Origin: Siderastrea siderea
Lineage: Eukaryota > Cnidaria > Anthozoa > Scleractinia > Rhizangiidae
Assembly (NCBI GenBank): GCA_964030785.1
Contig: OZ034971.1
Location: 35,506,804-35,570,803, forward strand
Length of the DNA: 64,000 bases
Reading direction: 5' to 3'
Position numbers and translations under genes: made by a program. Below, piece by piece: positions 23,560 through 35,318 of the stretch (position 1 is its first letter; each line of letters opens with the position of its first letter). Under the pieces are notes generated by a model. That model saw nothing but the letters and a program-made list of their open reading frames with translations, ran no database searches and was not told the origin of the DNA.

Positions 23560-24960
23560 CAATTAGTATCAAAAGAAAGGTGACACTATGGATTTCTTCA
23601 ACAGACTCAAAGTTTGTACTTTATTGTACCGTATAATAAACAGCACTAACAAAAAGTACTGCTCAACAGTTTTTAAAAGAACGAACACATTTTCCGACTT
23701 CATACAGAGGTTCAAAAAATAGAACCGCCTTGTTAACTAGCATATTAGAATACAGCAACTGTATATGCACTACTGCATCTGTGCGTATATGCACTACTGT
23801 ACTACTGTATATGCACTACTGCATCCAGTTTTAATATCTTTTTTCAGCTCAATTCACTGGGATTTTCAACACCACTGTTACACATGTGTTAAAGAAGTAG
23901 TATTTAACTGCATTTTACAAAGCGACGTGTGCAGAAAAAAAAATGGAGTTTGGCCTGGCACTTTAAATTCGGTTAAACTTTAAGAAATAGTATTAAAAAA
24001 AGAAAAAAAAAGAAACCAAAATCAGGGGATTCTTAATAAGCGGACACCGTAGTGTTAAAGGAAAAATCCAACTGAAGAACTTCAGTAGTGCGGTCTTGAG
24101 TATTAATTAAGGTTATGATAAATTAAAAAAAAAGAACGAAAAAAGGACAAAGAAAAAATGTCTAAAATTATTTTTCATTGAAATGGTCATACTTCTTCCA
24201 AATGAAGAAGTAGTAGTGACGGTCTCTTGTAGTAATTAAGTAATTATACGGTTATGATAAATTAAACAAGTGACAAAGGAAAGTTCTATCCCATGTTTTT
24301 TGGATTTAGAATCACCTAGTAAAACATAATCATCTGTAATTCAGGATAAAAATGCTTAATAGCCATCAATGTTAAAGTGGCGTTAAGATTTCTTCAGTAA
24401 ACAAACTGAAAACGAAACTAAAAAAGGTCTCTTTAGCATACCCGAAGTAAGAATCACCTTTTACACTACAATAAACAGAAGAACGTAAAGCACTGATCAC
24501 ATTTTTTCATTTATCCAGGTAAAAAAGGGAGCCACCTTGTCAAGCAATATAAAAGGACCACAGGAAGGTGTTGTTCGATAGCTTTCATTTTATAAATGGT
24601 CACAATTAACGATTATGGTCGGACTGTGGACTGTGGGCAATGGAATTGAAGTGAAAGAGTATATATCAATGAACGCGAAAGCCCAGTCATTTGAGTTATA
24701 CATCACGAAATCAATATTTGTCTCTTCACTTTGCCGACTCCGGTTGCCAGCGAGTTCGGCACCACAGCACTCGCTCAAGTATAATTCTAAGTAAGTGCCA
24801 TTTGTAAAGTCAATACGGTCCACAGCAATAAGATAGTTAGCCGTTCAAGTGTTTGGTCGAGGGTCGTCGAATTTTCAGGCGGCTAACTCGATTTTACATT
24901 AAAACCTCAAAGTTCGATATCTAACTTCCAAAGAACAGATCTTATTTGAACGAGATGAAA
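23560..24960. repeat. Diverged duplication unit upstream of granulin gene 2
   Basis: Blocks here match 14690-15420 and 60640-61390: the GACACCGTAGTGTTAAAGGAAAAATCCAA-type block, the CACAGGAAGGTGTTGTTCGATAG-type block followed by TAAATGGTCACA, and the TTTTCAGGCGGCTAACTC block at 24880. Small indels break any frame. Short AAAAAG-rich and tandem TATGCACTACTG repeats (23763-23825) are present. It shows that granulin gene 2 sits on the same repeated segment seen at 14-16 and 60-63 kb. Confidence 0.6.
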
Positions 24961-25059
24961 GGACGTTTCCGGCGCTGTTTTTTTTTTAATACCGCCTTTT
25001 TGTGTCCTTGACAGCTTGCCCATAACTTCGACCCCAGTTCTCTCTTTCCTTCGCACAAG

Positions 25060-25404
25060 ATGAATTGCCACGTGATTGCATTAGCACTGCTGGTGATATC
25101 CCTGGAATGCTCTGGTGAAATAAGTGACACCCAGTCGACTAGTGTCACCCAACCGACGCAGATGCCAGAAGTTGTACTTAGGTCGGTGTTAGTTACTGAA
25201 GCGAAACCGAACCGTCTAGATCCAAGGACTACGAATTGTCCAGGCTTGACTGTATCATGCCCAAAAGATGAAACTTGCTGTCTTTCTCTCTCAGGCGGAT
25301 GGAGGTGTTGTTCCCTAAAGGAAGGAAATTGCTGTAATGATTATTTGACTTGTTGTCCTAGTGGATACGTCTGCGACGCAAACTTAAGGTGCAAAAAATG
25401 CTGA
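25060..25404 (+). CDS. Granulin-like secreted protein 2, intact
   Basis: This 114-residue protein has three parts. Residues 1-20 are a hydrophobic signal peptide (MNCHVIALALLVISLECSG). A ~38-residue Thr/Val-rich linker follows. Residues 59-111 form one granulin/epithelin domain with all twelve canonical cysteines in four CC pairs, followed by one extra cysteine at the carboxyl end (KKC). The start fits: the sequence before the ATG, TCTTTCCTTCGCACAAG, matches the one before granulin gene 1 (TTCTTTCCTCCTTCACTCAAG), and an AG acceptor-like site precedes both. Granulin domains are secreted, cysteine-knot-like stacked hairpins. Single-domain forms can be free signalling or defence peptides, which I infer but cannot show. 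The unpaired 13th cysteine could allow dimerisation. Confidence 0.9.
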   Translation: MNCHVIALALLVISLECSGEISDTQSTSVTQPTQMPEVVLRSVLVTEAKPNRLDPRTTNCPGLTVSCPKDETCCLSLSGGWRCCSLKEGNCCNDYLTCCPSGYVCDANLRCKKC

Positions 25405-25666
25405 AAATAAGTTGCTAAACAGGTTAAAATATGGTTCAAAGACCAGTACCGCTCAGAGAATGAGTAGTCATTTTTAGCCACGCTAAAAATCTTAAACTGG
25501 ATTCGCATTCAGTAATCAAGTTGATCAGATTTAAACTCTGTATTAAAATTTTTGGATCATGTTTTTGTAAATAATGATGAAAATAATAGAACTTTAACCA
25601 AATTACTAAATCATCCTGTATTGAAAGTAATGGCGGAAGAAAGGTAAACATTTGCTGCGAGCAAAG

Positions 25667-25820
25667 TTAATTCCGTAACAGCTCGGCTTTCCCCTTATTA
25701 GATATGATTTCGACTTTCAGTATTTGTTCTGAATTGTGGATACAATTCACAATGGCGACTGAGATTGCTGTTAAACATAGCAGCAGTGACTTAAACTTGG
25801 GGTTGTAACCAATTTTTTCC
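25667..25820 (+). repeat. 155 bp direct repeat, left copy
   Basis: This copy begins TTAATTCCGTAACAGCTCGG and ends near CCAATTTTTTCC. It is about 90% like 28183-28340 in the same orientation. Both contain ACAATGGCGACTGAGATTG. Together they bracket a 2.4 kb segment rich in ACGGWCCGT palindromes. Confidence 0.8.
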
Positions 25821-25861
25821 ACACATGTCCAATACTGCCGCACTGATACAGACCTTTATTT

Positions 25862-26095
25862 GCAGTTGACGGTCCGTAAGTTTCGCACAGACCGTCATCC
25901 TTGCTTACGGACCGTTATTTCAGTTGACAGTCTGTACGTTTCGCACGGACCGTCGTTCTTGCTTACGGTCCAAGTACAGAGCGTGCATCTCATTATCACA
26001 TCAGGGCCAACTGCAGTTGACGGTCCGTACGTTTCGCACGGACCGTCATCGTTGCTTACAGACCGTCATTTAAGATTCACGGTCCGTATGTAGAG
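25862..26095. repeat. ACGGWCCGT palindrome cluster 1
   Basis: Repeated GACGGTCCGTACGTTTCGCA and CACGGACCGTCATCGTTGCT modules alternate, so each module can pair with its neighbour. Several copies have single changes in the core. Confidence 0.8.
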
Positions 26096-26119
26096 GTATA
26101 AATAGCCAATTTGAGTATT

Positions 26120-26440
26120 ATTGAGCCTCATAAGCGTTGCACAAACTGATAAAGGAGTTCTAAAAGCGGGCTCTTATGTCGATTACTTCTTCTACTGAAG
26201 CATTGTGCAACTGTTCAAGGGAAGACAACTACGATTATGCCCCGTTATTTAAGTGTACGTGCGAAGCGAGCAAGATACACGAAATACAAGACAATACTCG
26301 TTCTATAAGTGTCGCGCAAACTGATAACAGAGTTCTAAAAGCGAACTGTTATGTCGATTACTCCTTCTATTGAAGCCTGGTGAAAGTGTGCAAGGGAAGA
26401 GAACTATGATTGTTCCCCGTTTTTTAATATTGCTTCACGG
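26120..26440 (+). repeat. Tandem duplication of ~170 bp
   Basis: The block GCACAAACTGATAAAGGAGT through TTATGTCGATTACTTCTTCT to GCCCCGTTATTTAA (26138-26250) recurs at 26308-26425 as GCGCAAACTGATAACAGAGT through TTATGTCGATTACTCCTTCT to CCCCGTTTTTTAA. No maintained reading frame is visible. Confidence 0.7.
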
Positions 26441-27139
26441 GTTAAGCAAAACTACTCAAAGCGTGTCAGCAATAAGCACTCAGTTTTGTATTGCCATAAT
26501 AGGCTCCAAACTAAACACCTCTTTTCTTGTTTCAAGATGTGTTAAGCCGCGTTTGTTCAAATACTTTCCACGTATTCCTCTTAGAGGCGATGAATGGTGT
26601 CATTTGTTTCAAATATCCTTTTTTTAACTCTTGTGCGTGTACACTGCTAATACGAATTTGGGTTTCATCAATGAATACCGCCTTTCCATTCCCATAGGTT
26701 TGTCGGTTCTTTGTACTCTTTGTCCTTTAAAAAACTCGCACCTCCTACCAATTAATTTGTAATACCCAATACTCGCACCTCTAATGTAGTGATTACTTTT
26801 TAAAAAATCATACATCTGTAACTGCGTGGTTTCATTACAGTTTGGACCACTTTGAGTACCTCACTTCGAAAACTCATTCATCAAAAATAGTACCACATAA
26901 GTTATCCTGTTCTTAGTCTCAGTATTCTTTATCTACTCAGCCGTTTTTATATCAACAGGAGCGTTGCGTGGCGACAATTAAACCGGCTGCTTAGGAGACC
27001 ATCGATTGGGCTCTTTATAAAAATAGAATAACACTGCTGCACGCGACAATTCTTAGAGGAATGATGCTTTCATGCGTATTCTGCTTTCCCGTAAACGAAA
27101 CATTAAAATTAAATGTGAACCACTTAGGGTAAGTAAAAT

Positions 27140-27870
27140 ACACAGAATCCACTAACGAGATGCAAATTACGGATCATGAACACTTCTGTACGGACCGTGT
27201 GTGCGGTTCACGGTTAGCCTGTTCAAGGCATTCAGATAGTGGAGTGCGAGCGAAAGAGCGGGGGAAAAAACCAGGAGAATGCTTGGAACAGGCTAGTTCA
27301 CGGTCCGTACGAAATGTACGGATCGTCAAACCGTTATCTCCCTCTGATAACAAGAGCAAAATATTCTAAGTCCCACTAATGAGATGCAATTTACGGACCG
27401 TGAACTTTTCTATACGGACCGTGTGTGCGGTTCACGGTCCGTATGAACTGTACGGACCGTCAACACGATATCGCCCTCTGATAACAAGAGTGAAATAATC
27501 TAAGTCCCACTAATGAGATGCAATTTACGGACCGTGAACTCCTGTATACGGACCGTATCTGAAGTTCACGGTCCGTACGAACCGTACGGACCGTCAACAC
27601 GATATCTCCCTCTGATTACAAGGGTGAAATATTCTAAGTCCCACTAATGAGATGCAATTTGCGGACCGTGAACTCTTCTATACGGACCGTTTATACGGTT
27701 TCAGTCCGTACGAACTGTAAGGACCGTCAACACGATATCTCCCTCTGATAATAAGAGTGACATATTCTAAGTCCCACTAATGAGATGCTTACGGACTGTC
27801 AACCCTTCTCTGCAATCCGTATGTGGGTTTCACAATCCGTACGAACTCTACGGACTGAAACCATAGTCTC
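27140..27870. repeat. ACGGWCCGT palindrome array 2 (133 bp units)
   Basis: Units of 133-134 bp start at about 27145, 27378, 27511, 27645 and 27778, anchored by CTAATGAGATGCAATTTACG. Each holds several copies of ACGGACCGT or its reverse ACGGTCCGT, separated by short spacers (GAACYNNTNTA, GTNTGNGGTT, AYGAACYGT), and ends CAACACGATATC. The first unit is lengthened by the insertion at 27215-27295. Neighbouring copies are mutually complementary and could extrude as hairpins. Confidence 0.9.
27215..27295. mobile_element. 81 bp TAGCCTG-ended element in the palindrome array
   Basis: Imperfect 19 bp inverted ends (TAGCCTGTTCAAGGCATTC and, reversed, TAGCCTGTTCCAAGCATTC) are flanked by a 9 bp direct repeat GTTCACGGT (27206-27214 and 27296-27304). 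Removing the element and one repeat restores the uninterrupted array unit. Confidence 0.85.
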
Positions 27871-28182
27871 ACTATCCGTTCCAGTGCGGGTGCATTGGAC
27901 AACCCTCCTTTTAAGCGGAAAAACCTAAGGGCTACTCGTGAATGCAAGGTGTAACTTTAGAAGCCTTTAGGAAGGAGTGCAGTTGATTAAATATGTCATT
28001 CTAATTGAACCAGTGAATAGTGACATTTTGAAGATGCCAATATGCTGCACTGGTATTGTTGCTGTTGTGTCATCTTACCATATAAGGGCAAGAGAACGCA
28101 CAGAATATGCCACTGTTTTATTAAACTGTACAATCCCGGTTTGACCGGGTTTTTGCTGAAGGAGAACGAAGTAAAAACGAAA

Positions 28183-28340
28183 TTAATTCCGTAACAGCTC
28201 GGCCTTCCCCTTATTAAATATGAACTTCGACTTTCAGTATTTGTTCGGAATTGTGGATACATTCTACAATGGCGACTGAGATTGTTGTTAAACATAGTAG
28301 CAGTGAATTTTAAAAACTTGGGGTTGAAACCAATTTTTCC
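28183..28340 (+). repeat. 155 bp direct repeat, right copy
   Basis: Pairs with 25667-25820, with a few short indels (for example TTTTAAAA inserted before ACTTGGGGTTG). Confidence 0.8.
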
Positions 28341-31300
28341 GAGTCTTTCGTTAAAAGTAAAGTTGTGTGACTAACTAAGCAGTAGCGTCACCTCTGAATT
28401 TAGTTTGAAGTAGATGAATCTGATTTTAACCCATTCAGCTCTAAATTGCCGGGGCTTTTTGTCTAATTAAATCAATAGACCCCCTATACCCATGAATGAT
28501 ATATCATCTTACAGCTGTTTATGTGTGTATTCCAAAAATCGAATCAACCACCACTAAGGAAGGAATAGCTTTGACAAACGATGGTTTAAAAGCAGAGAAC
28601 GAAAACGTCCAAAGAAGTTAAAATCTTCATATATGTTAGGTATACCCCTAAATTATACCTAATTTTACAGCTGTCGATGAATAGGTTAATAACAAATGCA
28701 ATAGAAACCGTATAATTATTGTAGAAAAAAGTTCCAAATCTTCCAGGGGTGGTGAGCTTTATCATGTATTGGGGAGGGGGGGGGGGGTCACAATCTTATG
28801 CTTTCAATGAGTAGATCTTTACAAGCCCATTTTGGTGCGAAAATTTCGTCAAAATTTGCCAGATGTGAACCAAACTGTGACGCCATAAGCACATAAAATG
28901 CTCTCCCGTGGCGAAAGGGATAATAGGCGTTTTAGTTAAATCAAAATGACTCTGCCTGCGTGAAAACCAGCAAACTTACGATTCTTGTGTTGGCAATTTT
29001 CTCTTTTTTTTGTAATGTTGAGATTGTTGAGAATAAATTGCCTATTTAATCTGCTGAAACGAGACATTTCTCTCTTAGGTACTGACTTGCTTTTGGGTAC
29101 TTTTTTGTGCTATCCCGGGGAAATTCGTGCAAAGATAGCCGGTAAGATTTGCGTGGGTAAATATTCACTATATTTAATGGGTTAAAAGTAAAACAGAAAA
29201 AACTGCAGGGCTTTCAGTCGCAGTCAATAAAGTAACCTGCGATCAGGCTGAATTTTAGCATCGCTCTCATATTCTCTTACGTTGGTCGCTCGCTAAAATA
29301 GGGCCTGATACAATCTCTCACAGGAGTTCGTGTCGGCGGCCAAATTTTGGCCGCGGGAATCTCGCAATCTTATTGGCCCTTTAACAATAGAGCTGTCAAC
29401 GGAAGTAAATTGTCCACGAGACTCGCTCACAATTTCGATCAGACCGCCATCGCCAAGGAACAACCAAGGAACAAGTCTGCCGAAGTAAGATGTGTTGCTC
29501 TAATAAATTCTTGTCGTTCTAGGAGAATTATCACCATTTCTTTCTCTCCTGAGAATGGCGTTCGGTTTGACGCAAGCAGTCTCTCACCTGGAGCAGAGAA
29601 GTAGAGCAGCAGTGAAGTATGAGTGAAGTATGTATTCCGTTTTATCGCATCGTGTCTCGGAATTTTCATTTGACGGCTTTCAGCTGGTATTGATAACATG
29701 AACAGAGTAGTGGTTGTTTCCGCGTTTTATGAAACAAAACGAACAGCAGACGAACAAGTATCTTTCGCCAAGAATGATCAACAAGTCAACCGATAATTCG
29801 GTAAACTTAACGGCAAACTGATGTTTGGCGAGAACCGCAATCAAGTCGCAATACAATTTTCAGTTTATTCCATGACAAGACGCAAGTGGGTTTGAACTGG
29901 AAGTACCCTATTTCCGAATTAATTAAGTTGCGCTTTACTCGGTAATTATATTTCTGTCAACAAAGCGAGGTAAATGGGGATCAAATAGGATACATGTCAG
30001 GCTCAAATTAAGGCTTGACGAGTGACGAATTTCATGAATCACATGTTTAGGTCCTTTGATAATACGGTCTCTTCGAGGTTAAAATAGAACTGCCGGTCGA
30101 TGGCTCCGAGGAAAGTGCTGTTCGTCCACTTCTCAGATAAAAGCCAGGAATTGTTAGATTGTAACAAACAGAAAGAAGTTCCCTGCCCGCTTTCCGGATG
30201 ATATTATAACAACAACAACAATTTATTTCGACATTCCCACATGGGAAGCAAAGTGAAGCGCGCGAAGTGCCCCGTACCAAGGAAAGTACGAAATCGTGCC
30301 TTCTTCGTTTGGTTTGTTTGCGACATTTCTTCGCCATGCGCCGAATTTGCGGTTATTTCAAGAAGAGACGTTTGGAAGGTTTTCAGCCTTGGCGGGTGAA
30401 GCTGTCGGCTTGCACTCACATGGCCGTGAGTTCGATCCCTGCAATTGCCGTTTGGTGACGCCACTGCCATCTTCTATTGTATTTTCTTGCCGATCTCACC
30501 AAGCAGCTCCTCAAAAAAGGTAAGCCCTAGCTTTGAGTCAGTGTTGAGTTCACTACAATCAATTCTGACTTGCTGTCTTATGTAATCACAACACAAAATG
30601 AAAGGAATTTGGAAAAAAAATTCTAGATGTTGTGTTTTTGAAAGTGATTTGCGATCGTTTTATTAGGTCGCGTCTTTTGTAGCAAAATTGTTCTTTGATA
30701 CGATCCTGGCGTTGCAAGAATAAAAAATAATGAGTTGTTCATGGACCCGCTCTTTTGCGCTATTGTCACATAGTAGGCTTTGTGAGAACGGAAACACTTT
30801 GAACAGCGGTTTTCCAACGAGAATTCAAAATGGCGTACATTGCCCAAAACAAGAAAATTACTACTGGGAGATTTCATTTTGGCGTTATATTTCCGCTATT
30901 TAAAGGCCGAGACAGACCTCAATGAAAGGTAATTGAATGGCGAAGACGTAGAAATATAATTGTTGATGACATATGTCCAGCTTATTCTGACCGTGCTGAA
31001 ATTGGGAGCCTGGAAGTTCAACCTCCATTCCCAATTACAACCTTTCGTGAGGAGTTAATACTTAGTGTACTCCTGGGCGTTTCCAATTTCTTTCCCATTT
31101 AGAAAGAAACGATATATTTGCTGTGTGGAAACGATTTCTGTAATCTTATTTTATTTTATTTATTTATTTATTTTTTTTTTTTTGGAAGAAAGATCCAAGA
31201 TTGCTGTTGTCTAGGAGATTTTGTGACCGAAACAATAGACTGGGTGATTTAATTTTTAAATTTTTGGGTATCCAGGAGTCTAATCAGTGTAGAAATATTT

Positions 31301-32660
31301 GACACTGTTTCAGGTATATATTAACATATGATGATTTTTCTTCCTTAAAAAAGAGATCAAGATGATATCGAAAAGTTGTATAATTTCCAATTCACTTATT
31401 TTTATCTAGGGGTCTCCCAGTTGCATGTAGAGTTGACATGCATGCCTACATCTGCAGTTTTGGTTGTTGTAGTCATGAATTCTTTTAGATAAAATTGGTC
31501 TTTTTGGTAGTAATGGGATTCTTGAACATGACTTTTTTTCAAGCAATTTTTATTCTTTCTTCTCATTATCATGTTTTTTATCCTGCTGAATATAACATTT
31601 TCCTCCTGTTTAGGTTTATAGCTACTTGATCATTTGACTTACATAACATCTAGCTATAGCAACACAAGAAACAGCAAAGAACTAAGCCCCTGAAAAGTTA
31701 ACATTGGTGTTCATATTAGACCTCACCTGAGAGTTTGATTACAGCTGTAAGAGAGTTTTATTAAGAACTGTTAAAATAAAAATGTTACTTTTTTCCTCTA
31801 GGTCAACTGGAATTTAAGATTATTTGGAGTTTTTACTTTTACTCACTGAGGAACTTAATAGTATCCAACTTTGTGCATTGTATATGTAACTGCAAAATAC
31901 TCAAACAACTTCTGGATTCTACTGGGTGGTTGCCTACAAAGCCGATTCACCACAAGATGCAAGCAATGCACTGAGAAGTTAAGGCCCAGTTAACCTTGGC
32001 GTCAGTCTAACTGTGCAAAAGAAGGAAGGACATCAAACAGCAGATGCAAAACACAGTATCTGTGCGAACTCAATGTCAGGTGTGTAAAACCTTTTTTTTT
32101 TTTTTACAAAATGACACTGCCTTTTCAGGATTTGTTTTATTGTCTGTACCATTTTTGGGACATAAGCTTGAGCCTGCAAGAGTAGATTTAAGGCCTAGGG
32201 CACATTGTTGGTGAAGTTGGCAGCCAAATGAGTTTACCATCATAGACAAAGTTTGCTAAAATCCCATCACTGAATTGTGGTCTTCAGTCATCATTTTAGA
32301 CCAAAATATCAAGTCAAAATGTTCTGCATGTAATTCATACCTTCCATTATGGTGATACTTTATCACTGATAGTAACTTAATATATATCATTGCTTAATGC
32401 ATGAACTGTCATTTTTCAGGTCCCATGGAAAGAGACCTTAGGAAATTAAAAAGATACCATGGAACATGTTCTACCAATTAAACATACGAAGAATGCCTAC
32501 TGAGATTTGAATCCTGCCAAGAATATGACTCGCACACTACACTTTGCCTTAGTGGTGTTGGTGTAATGCCAGATTGTACTGCATTTTGCCTTATTTTAAC
32601 AGTCCCTTCCAACTTGAAAACTACAGTTAGTAACAAAGTTAAAATTAGTGTCCCTGAGAT
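28341..32660. other. 4.3 kb without a recognised gene
   Basis: No coding region here persuades me. It holds a poly-G tract (28770-28788), a miniature inverted-repeat element (29236-29312), a tRNA B-box-like TGAGTTCGATCCC at 30427-30439, and AT-rich stretches (31145-31180). Sequence near 29347-29600 and 30204-30470 is GC-richer with open frames on both strands, possibly promoter or first-exon DNA, but no signal supports a specific gene. Confidence 0.4.
29236..29312. mobile_element. Miniature inverted-repeat element (CCTGCGATCAGGCT family)
   Basis: One end reads CCTGCGATCAGGCT and the other, reversed, GATTGTATCAGGCC, with inner arms TTTTAGC/GCTAAAA. A second copy in the opposite orientation lies at 49313-49400. 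Confidence 0.6.
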
Positions 32661-32669
32661 AGGTCACCT

Positions 32670-33595
32670 GTCGACAACTGTTACCTTTACAATCCCTTAA
32701 ACTATTTTAAGTCTCAGTTACAAATAAGGGGAACAGTAGCATCCAGATGTATCGTCGGAGTGTGCGACTGTTACCTTTAACAATTCCTTTCTATTTTAAG
32801 TCTCAGTTACTAATCATGGGGGAACAGTAGCATCCAGATGTATCGTCGGAATGTGCGACTGTCACCTTTAACAATTCCTTTCTATTTTAAGTCTCAGTTA
32901 CTAATGAGGGGAACAGTAGCATCCAGATGTATCGTCGGAGTGTGCAACTGTTACCTTAAACAATTCCTTTCTATTTTAAGTCTGAGTTACTAACAAGGGG
33001 AACAGTAGCATCCAGATGTATCGTCGGAGTGTGCAACTGTTACCTTTAACAATTCTTTTCTATTTTAAGTCTCAGTTCCTAATGAGAGGAGCAGTAGCAT
33101 CCAGATGTATCGTCGGAGTGTGCAACTGCTACCTTCAACAATTCCTTTCATTTTAAGTCTCAGTTACTAATGAGGGGAACAGTAGCATCCAGATGTATCG
33201 TCAGAGTGTGCAACTGTTACCTTTAACAATCCCTTTCTATTTTAAGTCTGAGTTACTAACAAGGGGAACAGTAGCACCCAGATGTATCGTCGGAGTGTGC
33301 AACTGTTACCTTTAACAATTCTTTTCTATTTTAAGTCTCAGTTACTAATGAAGGGAACAGTAGCATCCAGATGTATCGTCGGAGTGTGCAACTGTTACCT
33401 TTAACAATTCCTTTCTATTTTAAGTCTCAGTTACTAATGAGGGGAACAGTAGCATCCAGATGTATTGTCAGAGTGTGCAACTGTTACCTTTAACAATTCT
33501 TTTCTATTTTAAGTCTCAGTTACTAATGAGGGGAACAGTAGCATCCAGATGTATCGTCGGAGTGTGCGACTGTTGCCTTTAACAATTCCTTTCTA
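32670..33595. repeat. 89 bp minisatellite, left part
   Basis: About ten to eleven head-to-tail units of 89 bp run through TTTAAGTCTCAGTTACTAAT, GGGGAACAGTAGCATCCAGA, TGTATCGTCGGAGTGTGC and AACTGTTACCTTTAACAATT. Units differ by a few substitutions. The array stops in mid-unit after CCTTTCTA, where the recombinase element begins. Confidence 0.95.
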
Positions 33596-33601
33596 GTACT
33601 A

Positions 33602-33745
33602 TTTCAAAAACGAGTGCGAGGGTTTCATCAGGTTTCCAAACACGAGAAAACATTTGAAACCACGAGGCCGCAGGCCTCGTGGTTCTATTGTTTTCGAGTG
33701 TTTGGAAACCTGATGAAACCCGAAGCACGAGTTTTTGAAATTACT
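33602..33745. repeat. Left-end near-perfect palindrome of the recombinase element
   Basis: The outer arms run TTTCAAAAACGAGTGCGAGG / CCCGAAGCACGAGTTTTTGAAA and GGTTTCATCAGGTTTCCAAA / TTTGGAAACCTGATGAAACC. The inner arms are ACCACGAGGCC and GGCCTCGTGGT around GCA. It could extrude as a long hairpin; a recombinase binding site is a plausible role but not shown. Confidence 0.9.
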
Positions 33746-33962
33746 TCTCCAACAAAAAAAATTAGAAGCACTTATCATTTTAATGAGTTTTCTCGATTCA
33801 AATATTCTATTTGTGGATCGTAATCAACGCTTTGAGGCGTTGATTGAGATCCCGTCGCCGACGTGCTAGTGTGTGAAATTATTCTTGCATTTAATGCAAC
33901 GTTTTTCAGTCTTGTTGTTTGTCAGTTCGAAGCAAACACGTTGCTTTGAATTCACAAGCCAA

Positions 33963-35318
33963 ATGGCAGAAATGGCAGAGTACAGATTTAGAGCTGCCAA
34001 AACTTTTGAACAAGAAGAAAAGTGTGTGGCCAGCGCTATTCCGAAGTCTACCCAATATAAAAACAAATGGGCGGTTGGAATTTTTGAACAATGGCAAAAA
34101 GTCCGAGTTCCTAAAGTAGCAACGTTGGAACCAGGCGGTCTATTTAAAAATTACGATCTGCACAAAGTTCAGTCCTTGGAATTTCCGTTGCTTGAAATGG
34201 ATGCTTTAAGCCTCAATTATTGGCTGGCAAAGTTTATCCAAGAAGTTGCTAAACCATCAAAGGAAAGATACCCACCCAGAACCATATATCAGATTGTGTG
34301 CGGAATACGTCGATTCATGGAGGAAAAGAATGCAAACTTGGATTTCAATCTCCTCGATGCATCAGACAAAAGGTGCAGTAGTGTTGCTTTCACTGTGATA
34401 ATTTGCTCTCATATTGTTATAGTCCAGCTGAATTCAAGGTTATGTTTATTTTCTTGTAGGTTCTCTATCTTGCGTCGTGTTCTTGACGCGGAAATGAAGG
34501 AAGGGACAAGACTTGGGATTGGAATTGCGAACAAGAAAGAAGAAAAGCAACCTGTCAATGAAGAGGACGAAAGGAAATTTTGGACATTAGGGTTGTTAGG
34601 AAATCACCAAGCTAAGTCGTTATTGAATACCGTTTATTTTTATAACGGGAAGTTATTTGGCCTCCGTGCTAGCGAGCATAGGAGTATTAGTTTAAATAAT
34701 TTTGAAATTGGCGATAACTATATTCGGTTTGAGGAGAACGTCTCGAAGACGTTCCATGGGGGCTAACTGGATCTCAAGTATGAGCCACGTGTTGTAAGAC
34801 ATATTTGTCACGAAGTTGGTGAAAAGCACGACCCCTGTCTAGTTGACATGTATCGTTTGTATGTCGGTCTAGTTGAATGCATTGGTAAAGATATGGAAGC
34901 CTTCTATTTTAGGCCGAATGCAAAAAAATTTTCATTCGATAAATCGCCTGTGGGTGTTAATACGTTAAATCAAATTTTGCCAGATATGTGCAAAGCCGCA
35001 GGGCTGAAACGGAAGACCTCCCACTCCCTACGGGTTACATGTGCCTCTACTCTGTTTAATGCAGGGGTTAATAGTAAACTAATCCGCGATAGAACTGGGC
35101 ACAAGTCAGATGCTCTTCTTAAGTACGAAAAACCAGAGGAGAAAGTTATTTCTAAAGTAAGCGCTATTTTAGGGCCGAAGTGTGCGAGCCAGGATAAAAA
35201 TGAACCAAATGACAAGGTCATGCCTATTGAGAAGGAATTTAATTTAGAGAAGGATACAGCTTTTTGTTTTGGTGACTTTAATAACTGCAACGTCACATTC
35301 AACGTTAATAGCAAATAA
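33963..35318 (+). pseudogene. Crypton/DUF3504-type tyrosine recombinase, one in-frame stop
   Basis: I start at 33963 (MAEMAEYRFRAAKTF). An 87 bp intron (34373-34459) with GT...TTCTTGTAG borders joins DKR to FSILRRVLD. It is a multiple of three and has no stop, so the frame stays open through it. The protein (~422 codons) has an amino-terminal DNA-binding-like region, then the catalytic domain: first Arg in LFGLRASEHRS, HSLR (HxxR), TGHKS (second His) and KYEKP (nucleophile Tyr). All catalytic residues are present. TAA at 34764-34766 interrupts between TFHGG and LDLKYEPR, before HSLR, so this copy should be inactive unless read through or edited. AATAAA lies near 35354. These enzymes cut and rejoin DNA through a phosphotyrosine link. 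Some animal relatives are domesticated, but this one sits in its own element. Confidence 0.85.
34373..34459 (+). other. Predicted 87 bp intron of the recombinase gene
   Basis: GTGCAG opens it and a pyrimidine-rich TTTATTTTCTTGTAG closes it. Its removal restores family-like protein sequence across the junction. Confidence 0.7.

Noticed and set aside
30375..30450. Possible tRNA gene (TGAGTTCGATCCC)
   Set aside because: A B-box-like word is present, but the A box is poor and no cloverleaf can be drawn.
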